From positions 1-19,486 of the forward strand of contig JBDUCU010000050.1 of assembly GCA_040003315.1 (NCBI GenBank): a DNA stretch of 19,486 bases. Direction: 5' to 3'. A program made the translations under genes and the position numbers. Shown piece by piece: positions 1-6,878 of this stretch. The notes below the pieces were generated by a model. The model saw only the letters and a list, made by a program, of their open reading frames with translations, ran no database searches and was not told the origin of the DNA. Source of the stretch: JACCZX01 sp040003315. Its GTDB lineage: Bacteria; Pseudomonadota; Gammaproteobacteria; Burkholderiales; Burkholderiaceae_F. Positions within the stretch are counted from its first letter, which is position 1; every line of letters begins with the position of its first letter.

Positions 1-180
1 CCCTGCGGTGTTCGCGCAAAGGCCTCATAGTTCCTTGAACCAATGCGCTTTGCGCAAGGTTGCTGGACTCGCGTCGCGGTGCGATCGGCACGCGTTTGCT
101 GAACCTAAACGGCGTGGACAACGACCACCCTGAACCCATGGTTCAGGACATTTGGCCGGGCGGCACAGGCGGGGGATCTC
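1..180 (+). ncRNA. ssrS: 6S RNA (ssrS), 5' edge at or just beyond the window start
   Basis: 6S RNA binds housekeeping RNA polymerase holoenzyme and mimics an open promoter, lowering transcription in stationary phase. The 5' part (CTGCGGTGTTCGC at 3-15, then GGCC and TTCCTTGAACC) follows the order of the E. coli 6S 5' strand (CTGAGATGTTCGC, GGGCC, CCCCTGAGCC). The 3' part holds a perfect hairpin CCTGAACC-CAT-GGTTCAGG at 129-147, the counterpart of the E. coli CCTTGAACC/GGTTCAAGG hairpin in the central bubble, followed by GGCGGCAC as in E. coli GGCGGCAT. The ends can pair: CCCTGC at 1-6 with GCGGGG around 169-174, and GTG at 8-10 with CAC at 164-166. The exact 5' end may lie outside the window. 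The assignment rests on remembered homologous sequence and pairing; I could not run a covariance model. Confidence 0.85.
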
Positions 181-433
181 CATCAGCGGCTCAGCGGAGT
201 AGTTGAGCGCACCTTCGGTGCTTCAGCGGGTGGCGCTATTCCACACCGGGATTCAGAAAAGCGGTGCACCGCCTGCACCCCCACCGATCCTTCTCCCACG
301 CCTGACGCGACGCGCTTAACCGAGCCCGAGCGAACATCGCGAGTTGGGCTCTGCGGAACTCTGGCCGACTTGAGAAAGTGTTGCCATCGTGATGCATAAG
401 CGTACCGACATCACCGGCGCTGCACGGGCCGGG
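181..433. other. Gene-free stretch between 6S RNA and the YihY-family gene
   Basis: No convincing coding region is seen here. One hairpin is visible at 204-225: TGAG, a bulged C, then GCACC-TTC-GGTGC and TTCA. It has no T-tract, so it is a poor intrinsic terminator, although it could mark the 3' end or a processing point of the 6S precursor. A 61-codon open frame starting at 389 runs mostly antisense to the YihY-family gene and shows no protein-like features. I saw no clear terminator for the minus-strand gene ending at 434. Confidence 0.5.
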
Positions 434-1324
434 TCAGGCAGGTTTCGCTGGCGCAATGTGATCGGCTTCAGCGGGCTGGGCCGGTTCGACGCCCGTCAGC
501 GCGCGTCCGAATTCGGCGCCCAGCAGCATGATCTGCGACGTGTAATACACCCACAAAATGATTGCAACGAATGAGCCCGCCGCACCGTACGTCGACGTCG
601 TGCTCGCTCGCCCCAGGTAGAGCGCAATCAATTCCTTGCCGATGACGAACAGCACAGTAGTCGCGAGCGCACTGACCCAGATCGTGCGCCAACCAACTTT
701 AGCGTGCGACAGTCCGCGAAACAGGCCACAGAAAGCACCGAACAACACGGCGGACGAGACGACGAAATTGACGACTTGCAGCAGGATCGTGGTCGAATCC
801 GAGAAGGTCGCCATCCATTTGCTCGCCGCTTCGAGGATCGCGCTAAGCGTCAGCGATACGATCACCAAAAAGCCGAATCCAACCACTGCACCCAAGGCAG
901 CGACGCGCGCGCGCAGCGCTGCGGTCCAGGTCCGCTCGCCCGTGGCTCCCCACGTCTCGTCGATGGCGTCGCTCATTTCGACGAAAACACCCGTGACCCC
1001 AAACAGCAAAGTGACAAGGCCGCTGACAACGGCGATGACGCCGCCCGATCTGTCGCTCCATGCGGTCGCCAGCAGCGCCTGAATCGTCTCGGCGCTATGC
1101 CTGCCGACCAGGCCGCTCAATTGGCCCACCACATAGCCGCGCGCGGCGTCTTCGCCAAACACCAAGCCGGCGATCGCGACCACTACCAGTAGTAACGGGG
1201 CCAGCGCAAAGATCGCATAAAACGCGATTGACGCGCCTTTACGCTGCGCACTATGAGCAATCCACGCGCGAACCGCTTGCACCACGGCGCGCGTAACACT
1301 CGACCACACGATGGATTTATTCAA
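434..1324 (-). CDS. YihY/BrkB-family inner membrane protein
   Basis: This is a 296-residue polytopic inner-membrane protein of the YihY/virulence factor BrkB family. Members were long mis-annotated as ribonuclease BN, and their molecular role is still unsettled. The family hallmark KGASIAFYAIFALAPLLLVV lies near residues 29-48. A second hallmark, YGAAGSFVAIILWVYYTSQI with following LLGAEFGRA, lies near 246-275. About six hydrophobic segments are visible (near 32-56, 95-115, 142-166, 180-202, 214-236 and 250-270). The C-terminal tail is Ala/Pro-rich and polar. As read, the start codon is TTG with a GGAAGG stretch about 12 bases upstream; an internal GTG at codon 6 is an alternative, so the exact start is uncertain. 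The gene stands alone, divergent from the gene at 1455. Family call is firm; function is not. Confidence 0.92.
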   Translation of the reverse strand: MNKSIVWSSVTRAVVQAVRAWIAHSAQRKGASIAFYAIFALAPLLLVVVAIAGLVFGEDAARGYVVGQLSGLVGRHSAETIQALLATAWSDRSGGVIAVVSGLVTLLFGVTGVFVEMSDAIDETWGATGERTWTAALRARVAALGAVVGFGFLVIVSLTLSAILEAASKWMATFSDSTTILLQVVNFVVSSAVLFGAFCGLFRGLSHAKVGWRTIWVSALATTVLFVIGKELIALYLGRASTTSTYGAAGSFVAIILWVYYTSQIMLLGAEFGRALTGVEPAQPAEADHIAPAKPA

Positions 1325-1454
1325 ATGGGATCGCTCGCCTTCCGCGCCTAAACCTTGGCGCTGCAGCTGAATTCAGGGCCGTGACACACCCCTAGCAACG
1401 CGCGCGCCTGAATTTGCGGGCAACCATGCTTGCGTTGGTTAGACTCGGCACCCT

Positions 1455-1718
1455 ATGCCCGCGGTCCCCGTCTCTATTGCTGGCCCGATCACTCTGGCGT
1501 TGATCGTCGGCCTCGGTGTCTTCGTATACCCCTGGTTGCTGATGCATCGATACGGCTACTGGATGGTTGGATCGATGACGATCTTGTTGGGAGCCTCGTT
1601 CATCATCTTTCAAGGACGCGCCGCGGGCGACTACGCGGTAGCGATTGCAGCAGCTTGGGCGCTCGGTCCGGTGCTGGCTGGTGTCATCGTCTGGCGGATG
1701 GGCCGCAAGGATGAGTAA
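1455..1718 (+). CDS. Small hypothetical membrane protein (87 aa)
   Basis: I do not recognise this family. The 87-residue product has three hydrophobic stretches (about residues 8-30, 36-53 and 60-81), short charged loops (MHRYG, FQGRAAGD) and a charged end, RMGRKDE. This fits a three-pass inner-membrane protein. The start ATG has no strong ribosome binding site, so the start is uncertain. It lies in the same direction as the EVE-domain gene, 42 bases upstream of it, and may form an operon with the EVE and TauE/SafE genes. Antisense and alternate-frame ORFs over the same bases look arginine-rich and unlike real proteins, which favours this frame. Existence is likely; function is unknown. Confidence 0.65.
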   Translation: MPAVPVSIAGPITLALIVGLGVFVYPWLLMHRYGYWMVGSMTILLGASFIIFQGRAAGDYAVAIAAAWALGPVLAGVIVWRMGRKDE

Positions 1719-1760
1719 GCGGTCGACGGTCGGCACCGGCGATATTCTGCCAAGGAAAAC

Positions 1761-2249
1761 GTGAACTACTGGTTGATGAAATCCGAACCCGACGAGTGCT
1801 CGATCGACGATGCACTGGCTGCCCCCAACGCGTCCGTCCCATGGACCGGGGTGCGCGGGTATCAGGCGCGCAATCTAATGCGCGATCAGATGCAAATCGG
1901 CGACGGTGTTTTCTTTTATCACTCGAGCTGCGAAGAACCTGGTATCGCGGGCCTGGCCGAAGTCGCGAGCGCACCTTACGCTGACCCTACCCAATTCGAC
2001 CGCAAGAGCAAGTATTTCGATGCAACTGCGACAACCGATGCGCCGCGCTGGATGCTGGTCGATATCAAGGCGCTAATGAAAACACCGCTGGTTGGCCTGG
2101 CAGAACTGCGCGAACACCCGGCACTCGCCGAGATGGTCGTGCTCAGGCGCGCCAACCGGCTGTCCATCACGCCGGTGACCGCGGACCAGTGGCGCTACGT
2201 CACCACGCGCTTGATCAATTCGCGCACTCAATCCGTTTGCCGCAGCTGA
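1761..2249 (+). CDS. EVE-domain protein
   Basis: This 162-residue protein is essentially a single EVE domain, a PUA-like fold thought to bind modified bases in nucleic acid. The hallmark opening YWLMKSEPDE is at residues 3-12. The second hallmark W-GVRGYQARN is at about 28-38, followed by IGDGVFFYHSSCEEPGIAG and, near the end, RLSITPVTADQW. The start is GTG, with AAGGA at 1753-1757 placed a few bases upstream, which supports this choice. The stop overlaps the start of the following permease gene (TGATG), so the two are probably translationally coupled. No nuclease or second domain is attached, unlike some EVE proteins in restriction or defence settings. Family is clear; the ligand is not known from sequence. 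Confidence 0.93.
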   Translation: MNYWLMKSEPDECSIDDALAAPNASVPWTGVRGYQARNLMRDQMQIGDGVFFYHSSCEEPGIAGLAEVASAPYADPTQFDRKSKYFDATATTDAPRWMLVDIKALMKTPLVGLAELREHPALAEMVVLRRANRLSITPVTADQWRYVTTRLINSRTQSVCRS

Positions 2250-3058
2250 TGGACTGGGCTCTGATATCGAGCTTGATCGCGTTGGGAACCGCCACCGGTT
2301 TCGTGGCGGGGCTGCTCGGGATCGGTGGCGGCATGATCATGGTGCCATTTTTGACGCTGATATTCACCGCGCGCGGGTATCCCGAGCAACATATCGTCCA
2401 CATGGCAGTCGCCACATCGCTCGCGACGATCCTGTTCACTTCAATCTCGTCGGTGCGCGCGCATCATCAGCACGGCGCGGTGCTGTGGCCGGTGGTGAAG
2501 GTTCTGGCACCCGGCATCGTGATCGGATCGGTGCTCGGCGCACAGATCGCCGGGCGCCTGCCGACTTTTTGGCTCGGGCTCATCTTTGCGGTCTTTGTCG
2601 GCGTCTCCGCAGTGCAAATGTTTCTCGATCGCAAGCCGAAGCCCTCGCGAGAGCTGCCGCGGGCGGGCGCGATGTTTGCGGTAGGAAATGCAATTGGATT
2701 GATCTCGGCACTGGTGGGGGCAGGCGGCGGTTTCGTGTCGGTGCCTTACCTGGTGTGGAGCAACGTCAAGGTGCACAACGCGGTCGCCACTTCGGCTGCA
2801 CTCGGTTTTCCGATCGCGGTCGCCGGAACGATCGGCTATGTCCTGGCGGGCCGCGGACAAGCGGGCTTGCCCGAGGGCACGGTTGGATTTATCTATCTTC
2901 CTGCGCTGCTGACAATCGCGCTGGCCAGCGTCGTGACCGCTCCGCTGGGCGCGCGCACCGCGCACGCGCTTGACACGCGGCCGCTCAAGCGCATTTTTTC
3001 TCTGCTGCTGTTCATGCTGGCCGGCTACATGCTCTACCGGAGCATCAAGGCGGCCTAG
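2249..3058 (+). CDS. TauE/SafE-family permease (sulfite/sulfur-compound exporter type)
   Basis: This 269-residue inner-membrane permease belongs to the TauE/SafE (DUF81) family, whose members move sulfite, sulfoacetate, thiosulfate or related organosulfur anions. It shows the typical internal duplication: GIGGGMIMVP at 24-33 and GAGGGFVSVP at 157-166, each followed by a related helix (HMAVATSLA at 51-59 and HNAVATSAA at 176-184). About eight hydrophobic segments are present. I chose the ATG at 2249 because it overlaps the upstream TGA as TGATG and gives a normal family start (MDWALISSLIALG). An ATG at 2189 would add 20 non-conserved residues encoded inside the EVE gene. The substrate cannot be read from the sequence, and no sulfur-metabolism genes lie beside it. 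Confidence 0.93.
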   Translation: MDWALISSLIALGTATGFVAGLLGIGGGMIMVPFLTLIFTARGYPEQHIVHMAVATSLATILFTSISSVRAHHQHGAVLWPVVKVLAPGIVIGSVLGAQIAGRLPTFWLGLIFAVFVGVSAVQMFLDRKPKPSRELPRAGAMFAVGNAIGLISALVGAGGGFVSVPYLVWSNVKVHNAVATSAALGFPIAVAGTIGYVLAGRGQAGLPEGTVGFIYLPALLTIALASVVTAPLGARTAHALDTRPLKRIFSLLLFMLAGYMLYRSIKAA

Positions 3059-3118
3059 TTCCGACTACCGGATAATCTCGAAAAATCCGTCACAGCAGAG
3101 CAAGCAACGAGGAACGCG

Positions 3119-3757
3119 ATGACCACCGAACAGTTGATCGGGGCGATAGGTGACCCGATGGTGCGTGAGCTGGCGATGCGCGGTCAAACGCGCACATTTC
3201 CGAAGAATGCCGTGATCATCAATGAAGGCGATCGCGGCGATTCTCTGTTCGTGATCCTGGCCGGCAAAGTTAAGGTCTACGTTTCAGATGACGATGGCCG
3301 CGAGATGATTCTCGACTCGTACGGGCCGGGCGATTACGTCGGCGAAATGTCGCTCGACGGACGACCACGGTCGGCATCGGTGATGACGCTCGAGCCCACC
3401 ACGTGCGCCGTCGTCACACGCGACGAACTGCGCTCGGCGATCGCTCAGAATCCGGACGTCGCGATGACCTTGATCAGCACACTGATTGATCGCGCGCGCA
3501 TCGCAACCGATAACGTAAAGAACCTTGCGCTGATGGACGTTTATGGCCGCGTGGCACGGCTGCTGCTTTCGCTGGCGAAAGAAGAAGCCGGCAAACTCGT
3601 TGTGCCGGAGAAAATGACGCAGCAGGACATTGCGGACAGGGTCGGCGCGTCGCGCGACATGATCAGCCGCATTTTTAAGGACCTTACGATCGGCGGCTAC
3701 GTGACGATCGAGAACCGTCAAATCACGATCAACCGAAAGCCGCCATCGCGCTGGTGA
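3119..3757 (+). CDS. Crp/Fnr-family transcriptional regulator
   Basis: This is a 212-residue regulator with an N-terminal cyclic-nucleotide-binding beta-roll (about 20-110), a dimer helix (about 112-150) and a C-terminal Crp-type winged helix-turn-helix (about 160-205). The phosphate-binding cassette, YVGEMSLDGRPRSASV at 73-88, keeps the Glu (E76) and Arg-Ser pair (R84, S85) that hold cAMP in E. coli CRP, so nucleotide binding is plausible. No FNR-type cysteine cluster is present. The recognition helix region, MTQQDIADRVGASRDMISRI at 166-185, has the spaced arginines expected for a TGTGA-like half-site. GAGGAA lies just upstream of the ATG, supporting the start. It follows the permease gene by 60 bases. 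Its targets are unknown. Confidence 0.93.
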   Translation: MTTEQLIGAIGDPMVRELAMRGQTRTFPKNAVIINEGDRGDSLFVILAGKVKVYVSDDDGREMILDSYGPGDYVGEMSLDGRPRSASVMTLEPTTCAVVTRDELRSAIAQNPDVAMTLISTLIDRARIATDNVKNLALMDVYGRVARLLLSLAKEEAGKLVVPEKMTQQDIADRVGASRDMISRIFKDLTIGGYVTIENRQITINRKPPSRW

Positions 3758-3798
3758 TGTTCTGACGTGAATATTCGGCAGCGCAAGCGCGTAACGCT

Positions 3799-3815
3799 CG
3801 GCTGCACTGCAGCCG
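3799..3815. repeat. 17-base perfect palindrome between the Crp-type gene and the GrpB gene
   Basis: CGGCTGCA, one C, then TGCAGCCG form a perfect inverted repeat 42 bases after the regulator's stop codon. As RNA it would form a 6-7 bp GC-rich stem with a 3-5 base loop. It is followed by CGCAGCCTTTACCG rather than a T-tract, so it is not a standard intrinsic terminator. It could be a weak terminator, an RNA-stabilising stem or an operator. The sequence alone does not decide. Confidence 0.4.
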
Positions 3816-3870
3816 CGCAGCCTTTACCGTTCACTTATTCCTGCAATGCGGGGGCAACCAGGAGAGTGAC

Positions 3871-3915
3871 ATGTTCAACCTGCGAACCGGTCTCGAATCG
3901 TGGAGGACGCGATGA
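3871..3915 (+). CDS. Possible 14-codon leader ORF coupled to the GrpB-family gene
   Basis: A short frame, MFNLRTGLESWRTR then TGA, begins at an ATG with a good ribosome binding site (AGGAG) about 7 bases upstream. Its stop overlaps the start of the GrpB-family gene as ATGA (3912-3915). The GGAGG that serves the GrpB start lies inside this frame. This layout fits a translationally coupled leader peptide, or the surviving start of a gene that has otherwise been lost. The peptide has no run of a regulatory amino acid, so classic attenuation is unlikely. There is no homology evidence, so confidence is low. Confidence 0.35.
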   Translation: MFNLRTGLESWRTR

Positions 3916-4523
3916 TCCCGGCTGGACTGATGCGCGACAACGACGAAATCGTCGTCGTCCCGCATAGCGCGGCTTGGTCGGGTCGATTCCGTGTTGAATC
4001 GCAGCTGCTGCACGTGGCGCTGAGCGCGCTCAAACCTGTGATCGAACACATCGGCAGCACTGCGGTCGCCGGGCTTGCGGCAAAGCCCATCATCGACATG
4101 CTGGTCGGCGTTGAATCGCTGACCGCGTTCGAATCACAGGCGCAACGTCTCGCAGTGTTCGGCTATCAGTACATCCCAGAGTACGAGCGCGCCCTGCCCG
4201 ACCGGCGGTTTTTCAAGCGCGTCGTGATGGGCGTGCGCACGCATCATGTGCATGTGGTCGAGAAAAACGGCCTTTACTGGAAACGGTATCTGAAATTTCG
4301 CAACAGCCTGCGCGACGACCCCTGGATGGCTGCGCGCTATGCGGAATTAAAACGCCGTCTGGCGGCTCGCTACTGCTTTGATCGCGATGCGTACACGAAC
4401 GGAAAAACCGGATTTATCGAGGCCGTGCTGGCAATGCCGCCGCGTCCAACGGTCAGAGACATCGCCGAGCGCGCAGCCCGAACCATCATTCCATTACGGC
4501 AGCCCGCACCGGTGACCCTTTGA
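3912..4523 (+). CDS. GrpB-family protein (nucleotidyltransferase-like fold)
   Basis: This 203-residue protein belongs to the GrpB/UPF0157 family, which resembles minimal nucleotidyltransferases but has no established biochemical role for most members. The hallmark EHIGSTAVAGLAAKPIIDML spans about residues 45-64. It is followed by THHVHVVEKNGLYW, the FRNSLRDDP motif and the AARYAELKRRLA helix, all standard for the family. I prefer the ATG at 3912 because GGAGG lies at 3902-3906; a GTG at 3900 would add four residues. The 3' end overlaps the convergent malonyl-CoA synthetase gene by 38 bases, and the C-terminal extension after about residue 180 may owe its sequence to that overlap. Family call is strong; function unknown. 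Confidence 0.92.
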   Translation: MIPAGLMRDNDEIVVVPHSAAWSGRFRVESQLLHVALSALKPVIEHIGSTAVAGLAAKPIIDMLVGVESLTAFESQAQRLAVFGYQYIPEYERALPDRRFFKRVVMGVRTHHVHVVEKNGLYWKRYLKFRNSLRDDPWMAARYAELKRRLAARYCFDRDAYTNGKTGFIEAVLAMPPRPTVRDIAERAARTIIPLRQPAPVTL

Positions 4524-6096
4524 CGGCAGACGACACCGCGTTGAAGAGGGTGCGGTAGCGCTCGCGCAGAACGTTCTTCTGGACTTTGCCCATCGCGTTG
4601 CGCGGCAGATCCCCGACGACGATCGCACGCTTGGGCACCTTGTAATTGGCGATGCGCGCCTTGAGGGAATCGACAACCAGCGTCGGATCCAGTGCGGCGC
4701 CGTCCACGCCAACCATCACCGCGACAACCGCTTCGCCGAGATCCGGATGCGGAACCCCGATGACTGCGGACTCGACGACGCCAGGCATTTCGTCGATATA
4801 GCCCTCGATCTCCTTGGGGTACACGTTGTAGCCACCCGAGATGATCAGGTCCTTCGAACGGCCAACCAGCGTCAGGTATCGATCGGGAGCGCTGGCCCCG
4901 CCGAAATGCCCAACGTCCCCTGTCTTGAACCATCCGTCTGCGGTGAACTCGTCTTGGGTCTTGTCCGGCATACGCCAGTAGCCGGAGAAGACGTTTGGCC
5001 CATTCGCCTGAACCGAACCGATTTCGCCCGCCGCACACGGCTTGCTCGCGTCGTCCACAACGCGTAGCCGAACCCCTGGCAGAGGAACTCCGACGGTGCC
5101 GGCGATCCGCTCGCCGACGGATTGGGAATAGGGATTCGAAGCCAGCATCAACGTTTCTGACATTCCGTAGCGCTCGAGGATCCGGTGCCCGGTGCGCTGC
5201 TCGAACTGCTGATGCGTGTCGGCGAGCAAGGGTGCAGAGCCCGCGATAAAAAGGCGGATTGAGCTGCACTGTCCGCGACCGAACGACGGCGCTGCCAGCA
5301 GCCGCGTGTAGAAAGTCGGCACACCCATCATGACCGTCGAGCGCGGCAGGTGCTGCAGAACCTGATGCAGGTCGAACTTCGGCAGCATCACGGTTCTTGC
5401 ACCCGCAAACAGCGCGGCGTGCGAGGCGACAAAAAGGCCGTGCACGTGGAACAGCGGCAGTGCGTGGAGCAGCACATCGCATCGCCCGGCGTTGCGCTCC
5501 GCCTTGAATCCCCAGAATTCGTCGAGCGCAATTGCGTTGGACGTTAGATTGTGATGCGACAACATTGCACCCTTGCTGCGTCCGGTGGTGCCCGACGTGT
5601 ACAAGATCGCGGCAAGGTCATCGGCCTTGCGATGCACGGTCCGGAAGTGCGGTGAGACCTGCGCAGCAGCGGCCAGCAATGTACCGTCGCGTCTGTCACC
5701 CAGCGTCACTACATGCCGACAGCCGGCCGCGTGCGCGATCGCGCTGATTTCGGAAAACCGAGCGGGAGTGCAGATCACAACGCCCGGTTCCGCATCGCGC
5801 ACGAAGTATTCGAGTTCGGTGCGCTGATACGCCGTGTTCAGCGGCACATAGATCAGCCCCGCGCGCAGCGTCGCGAGATAAAGAAAGAGACACTCGGCCG
5901 ATTTTTCTACCTGCGCGGCAACGCGATCGCCCGGTCTCAGACCGAGCGAGCCCAGCCACCCGGCGAGGCATCCGCTTGCGAAGTCGAGGTCGCGCCACGT
6001 GTAGGCGAGGCCATGATGGGTCTCGATGCAGATTGAATCCAGATCACCTGGAAAACGCCGCTCGATCGCCGCGTACAAGTTTTCGTTGACGGTCAT
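4486..6096 (-). CDS. matB: Malonyl-CoA synthetase (acyl-CoA synthetase, MatB type)
   Basis: This 536-residue cytosolic ANL-superfamily enzyme would activate malonate with ATP and CoA to give malonyl-CoA through an acyl-adenylate. The P-loop YTSGTTGRSKG is at 166-176, GAPL-type substrate-pocket sequence IAGSAPLL at 284-291, the ERYGMSET motif at 308-315, and WFKTGDVG near 389-396. The hinge GRSKDLIISGGYNVYP is at 412-427, and the catalytic C-terminal lysine lies in RNAMGKVQK (K504). Malonate as substrate is inferred from the MatB-like arrangement and from malonyl-CoA decarboxylase two genes upstream; sequence alone would allow another short dicarboxylate or acyl group. The ATG overlaps the upstream TGA as ATGA, so it is translationally coupled to the crotonase gene. 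It appears to be the last gene of its operon. Confidence 0.88.
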   Translation of the reverse strand: MTVNENLYAAIERRFPGDLDSICIETHHGLAYTWRDLDFASGCLAGWLGSLGLRPGDRVAAQVEKSAECLFLYLATLRAGLIYVPLNTAYQRTELEYFVRDAEPGVVICTPARFSEISAIAHAAGCRHVVTLGDRRDGTLLAAAAQVSPHFRTVHRKADDLAAILYTSGTTGRSKGAMLSHHNLTSNAIALDEFWGFKAERNAGRCDVLLHALPLFHVHGLFVASHAALFAGARTVMLPKFDLHQVLQHLPRSTVMMGVPTFYTRLLAAPSFGRGQCSSIRLFIAGSAPLLADTHQQFEQRTGHRILERYGMSETLMLASNPYSQSVGERIAGTVGVPLPGVRLRVVDDASKPCAAGEIGSVQANGPNVFSGYWRMPDKTQDEFTADGWFKTGDVGHFGGASAPDRYLTLVGRSKDLIISGGYNVYPKEIEGYIDEMPGVVESAVIGVPHPDLGEAVVAVMVGVDGAALDPTLVVDSLKARIANYKVPKRAIVVGDLPRNAMGKVQKNVLRERYRTLFNAVSSAVKGSPVRAAVME

Positions 6097-6875
6097 TTGC
6101 CAAGAAAGTTCGGCGGGCGCTTTGCCAGAAACGCGCGCACGCCTTCGTGATAGTCATGCGAATTCAGGAACGCAAAACTCTCATCAAGCTCCTGCTGGGT
6201 GTAGTCAAGACCGCGCGACTGAAAGCGGCGCACGTTGGCCTTGTTGAGACGTGCCGCGAGCGGTGACCCGGCAGCGATATGCGCGATGCACAGTTGCAGT
6301 TCAGTGTCGAACGACGCAGCGGCGACCACGCGCGTGATCAGCCCGCGAACTGCCGCCTCGTCGGCGGTCAGGATGCGACTTTCAAGCAGCAGCTCGGCAG
6401 CGACCGCCGGCCCGACCAGGCGCAGCAATGGAACGAGCTCTGGAAGCGCAAGCGGAAACCCGAGACGTCCGATCGGTACGCCGAAGCGACTGTCCCTGGA
6501 AGCAAGCCGAATGTCGCACAGCGACGCGATCTCGAGTCCTCCACCGACGCACACCCCTTCGATCGCGGCAACCATCGGAATCGGGCAACGATCGACAGCA
6601 ACCAGCGCATTGCCGATGGTTTCAAGGTGATACTGGCGTCCACTGGATGGATCATGGCGAACGCGCTCGAACTCCTCGATGTCTGCGCCCGCCGCGAAGT
6701 TGCCATTGGCACCGCGGATCACGACGACGCGCAACGACTCTGCGTCGCCGATTTCGTCGAAGGCGCGCGCCAGCTGCTGCCACATCGCAACGCTGACCGC
6801 GTTTAGCTTGCCGGGTGAATCCAGGACGACGGTCGCAACATGCCCGTCAACGTGCAGGTCGATCTTGCCGGTCAT
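6093..6875 (-). CDS. Enoyl-CoA hydratase/isomerase (crotonase) family protein
   Basis: This is a 260-residue crotonase-fold protein acting on an acyl-CoA thioester. The oxyanion-hole segments are present: FAAGADIEEF at 60-69 and CVGGGLEIASLCDI at 109-122, the latter carrying the first catalytic Glu (E115). The second usual Glu, in the family pattern FG-PE-LG, appears to be missing. Here the segment is FGVPIGRLGF at 131-140, and the following GGTQRL signature is replaced by ALPELVPLLRL. It may therefore not be a true hydratase, but a thioesterase, decarboxylase or isomerase-like member. Its start is 3 bases after the stop of the truncated receptor gene, and its stop overlaps the matB start. 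Crotonase genes sit in related malonate clusters, but their role there is not clear to me. Confidence 0.9.
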   Translation of the reverse strand: MTGKIDLHVDGHVATVVLDSPGKLNAVSVAMWQQLARAFDEIGDAESLRVVVIRGANGNFAAGADIEEFERVRHDPSSGRQYHLETIGNALVAVDRCPIPMVAAIEGVCVGGGLEIASLCDIRLASRDSRFGVPIGRLGFPLALPELVPLLRLVGPAVAAELLLESRILTADEAAVRGLITRVVAAASFDTELQLCIAHIAAGSPLAARLNKANVRRFQSRGLDYTQQELDESFAFLNSHDYHEGVRAFLAKRPPNFLGK

Positions 6876-6878
6876 GGC

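Noticed and set aside
204..225. Hairpin downstream of 6S RNA as an intrinsic terminator
   Set aside because: The stem is short with a bulge and there is no T-tract. It may be a processing signal, but a terminator call is not supported.
389..574. Small 61-codon ORF at the left end
   Set aside because: Mostly antisense to the YihY-family gene, with no ribosome binding site of note and no recognisable features.
4370..5482. 370-codon minus-strand ORF in another frame of matB
   Set aside because: Arginine- and alanine-rich shadow of the synthetase gene in a shifted frame; no motifs.
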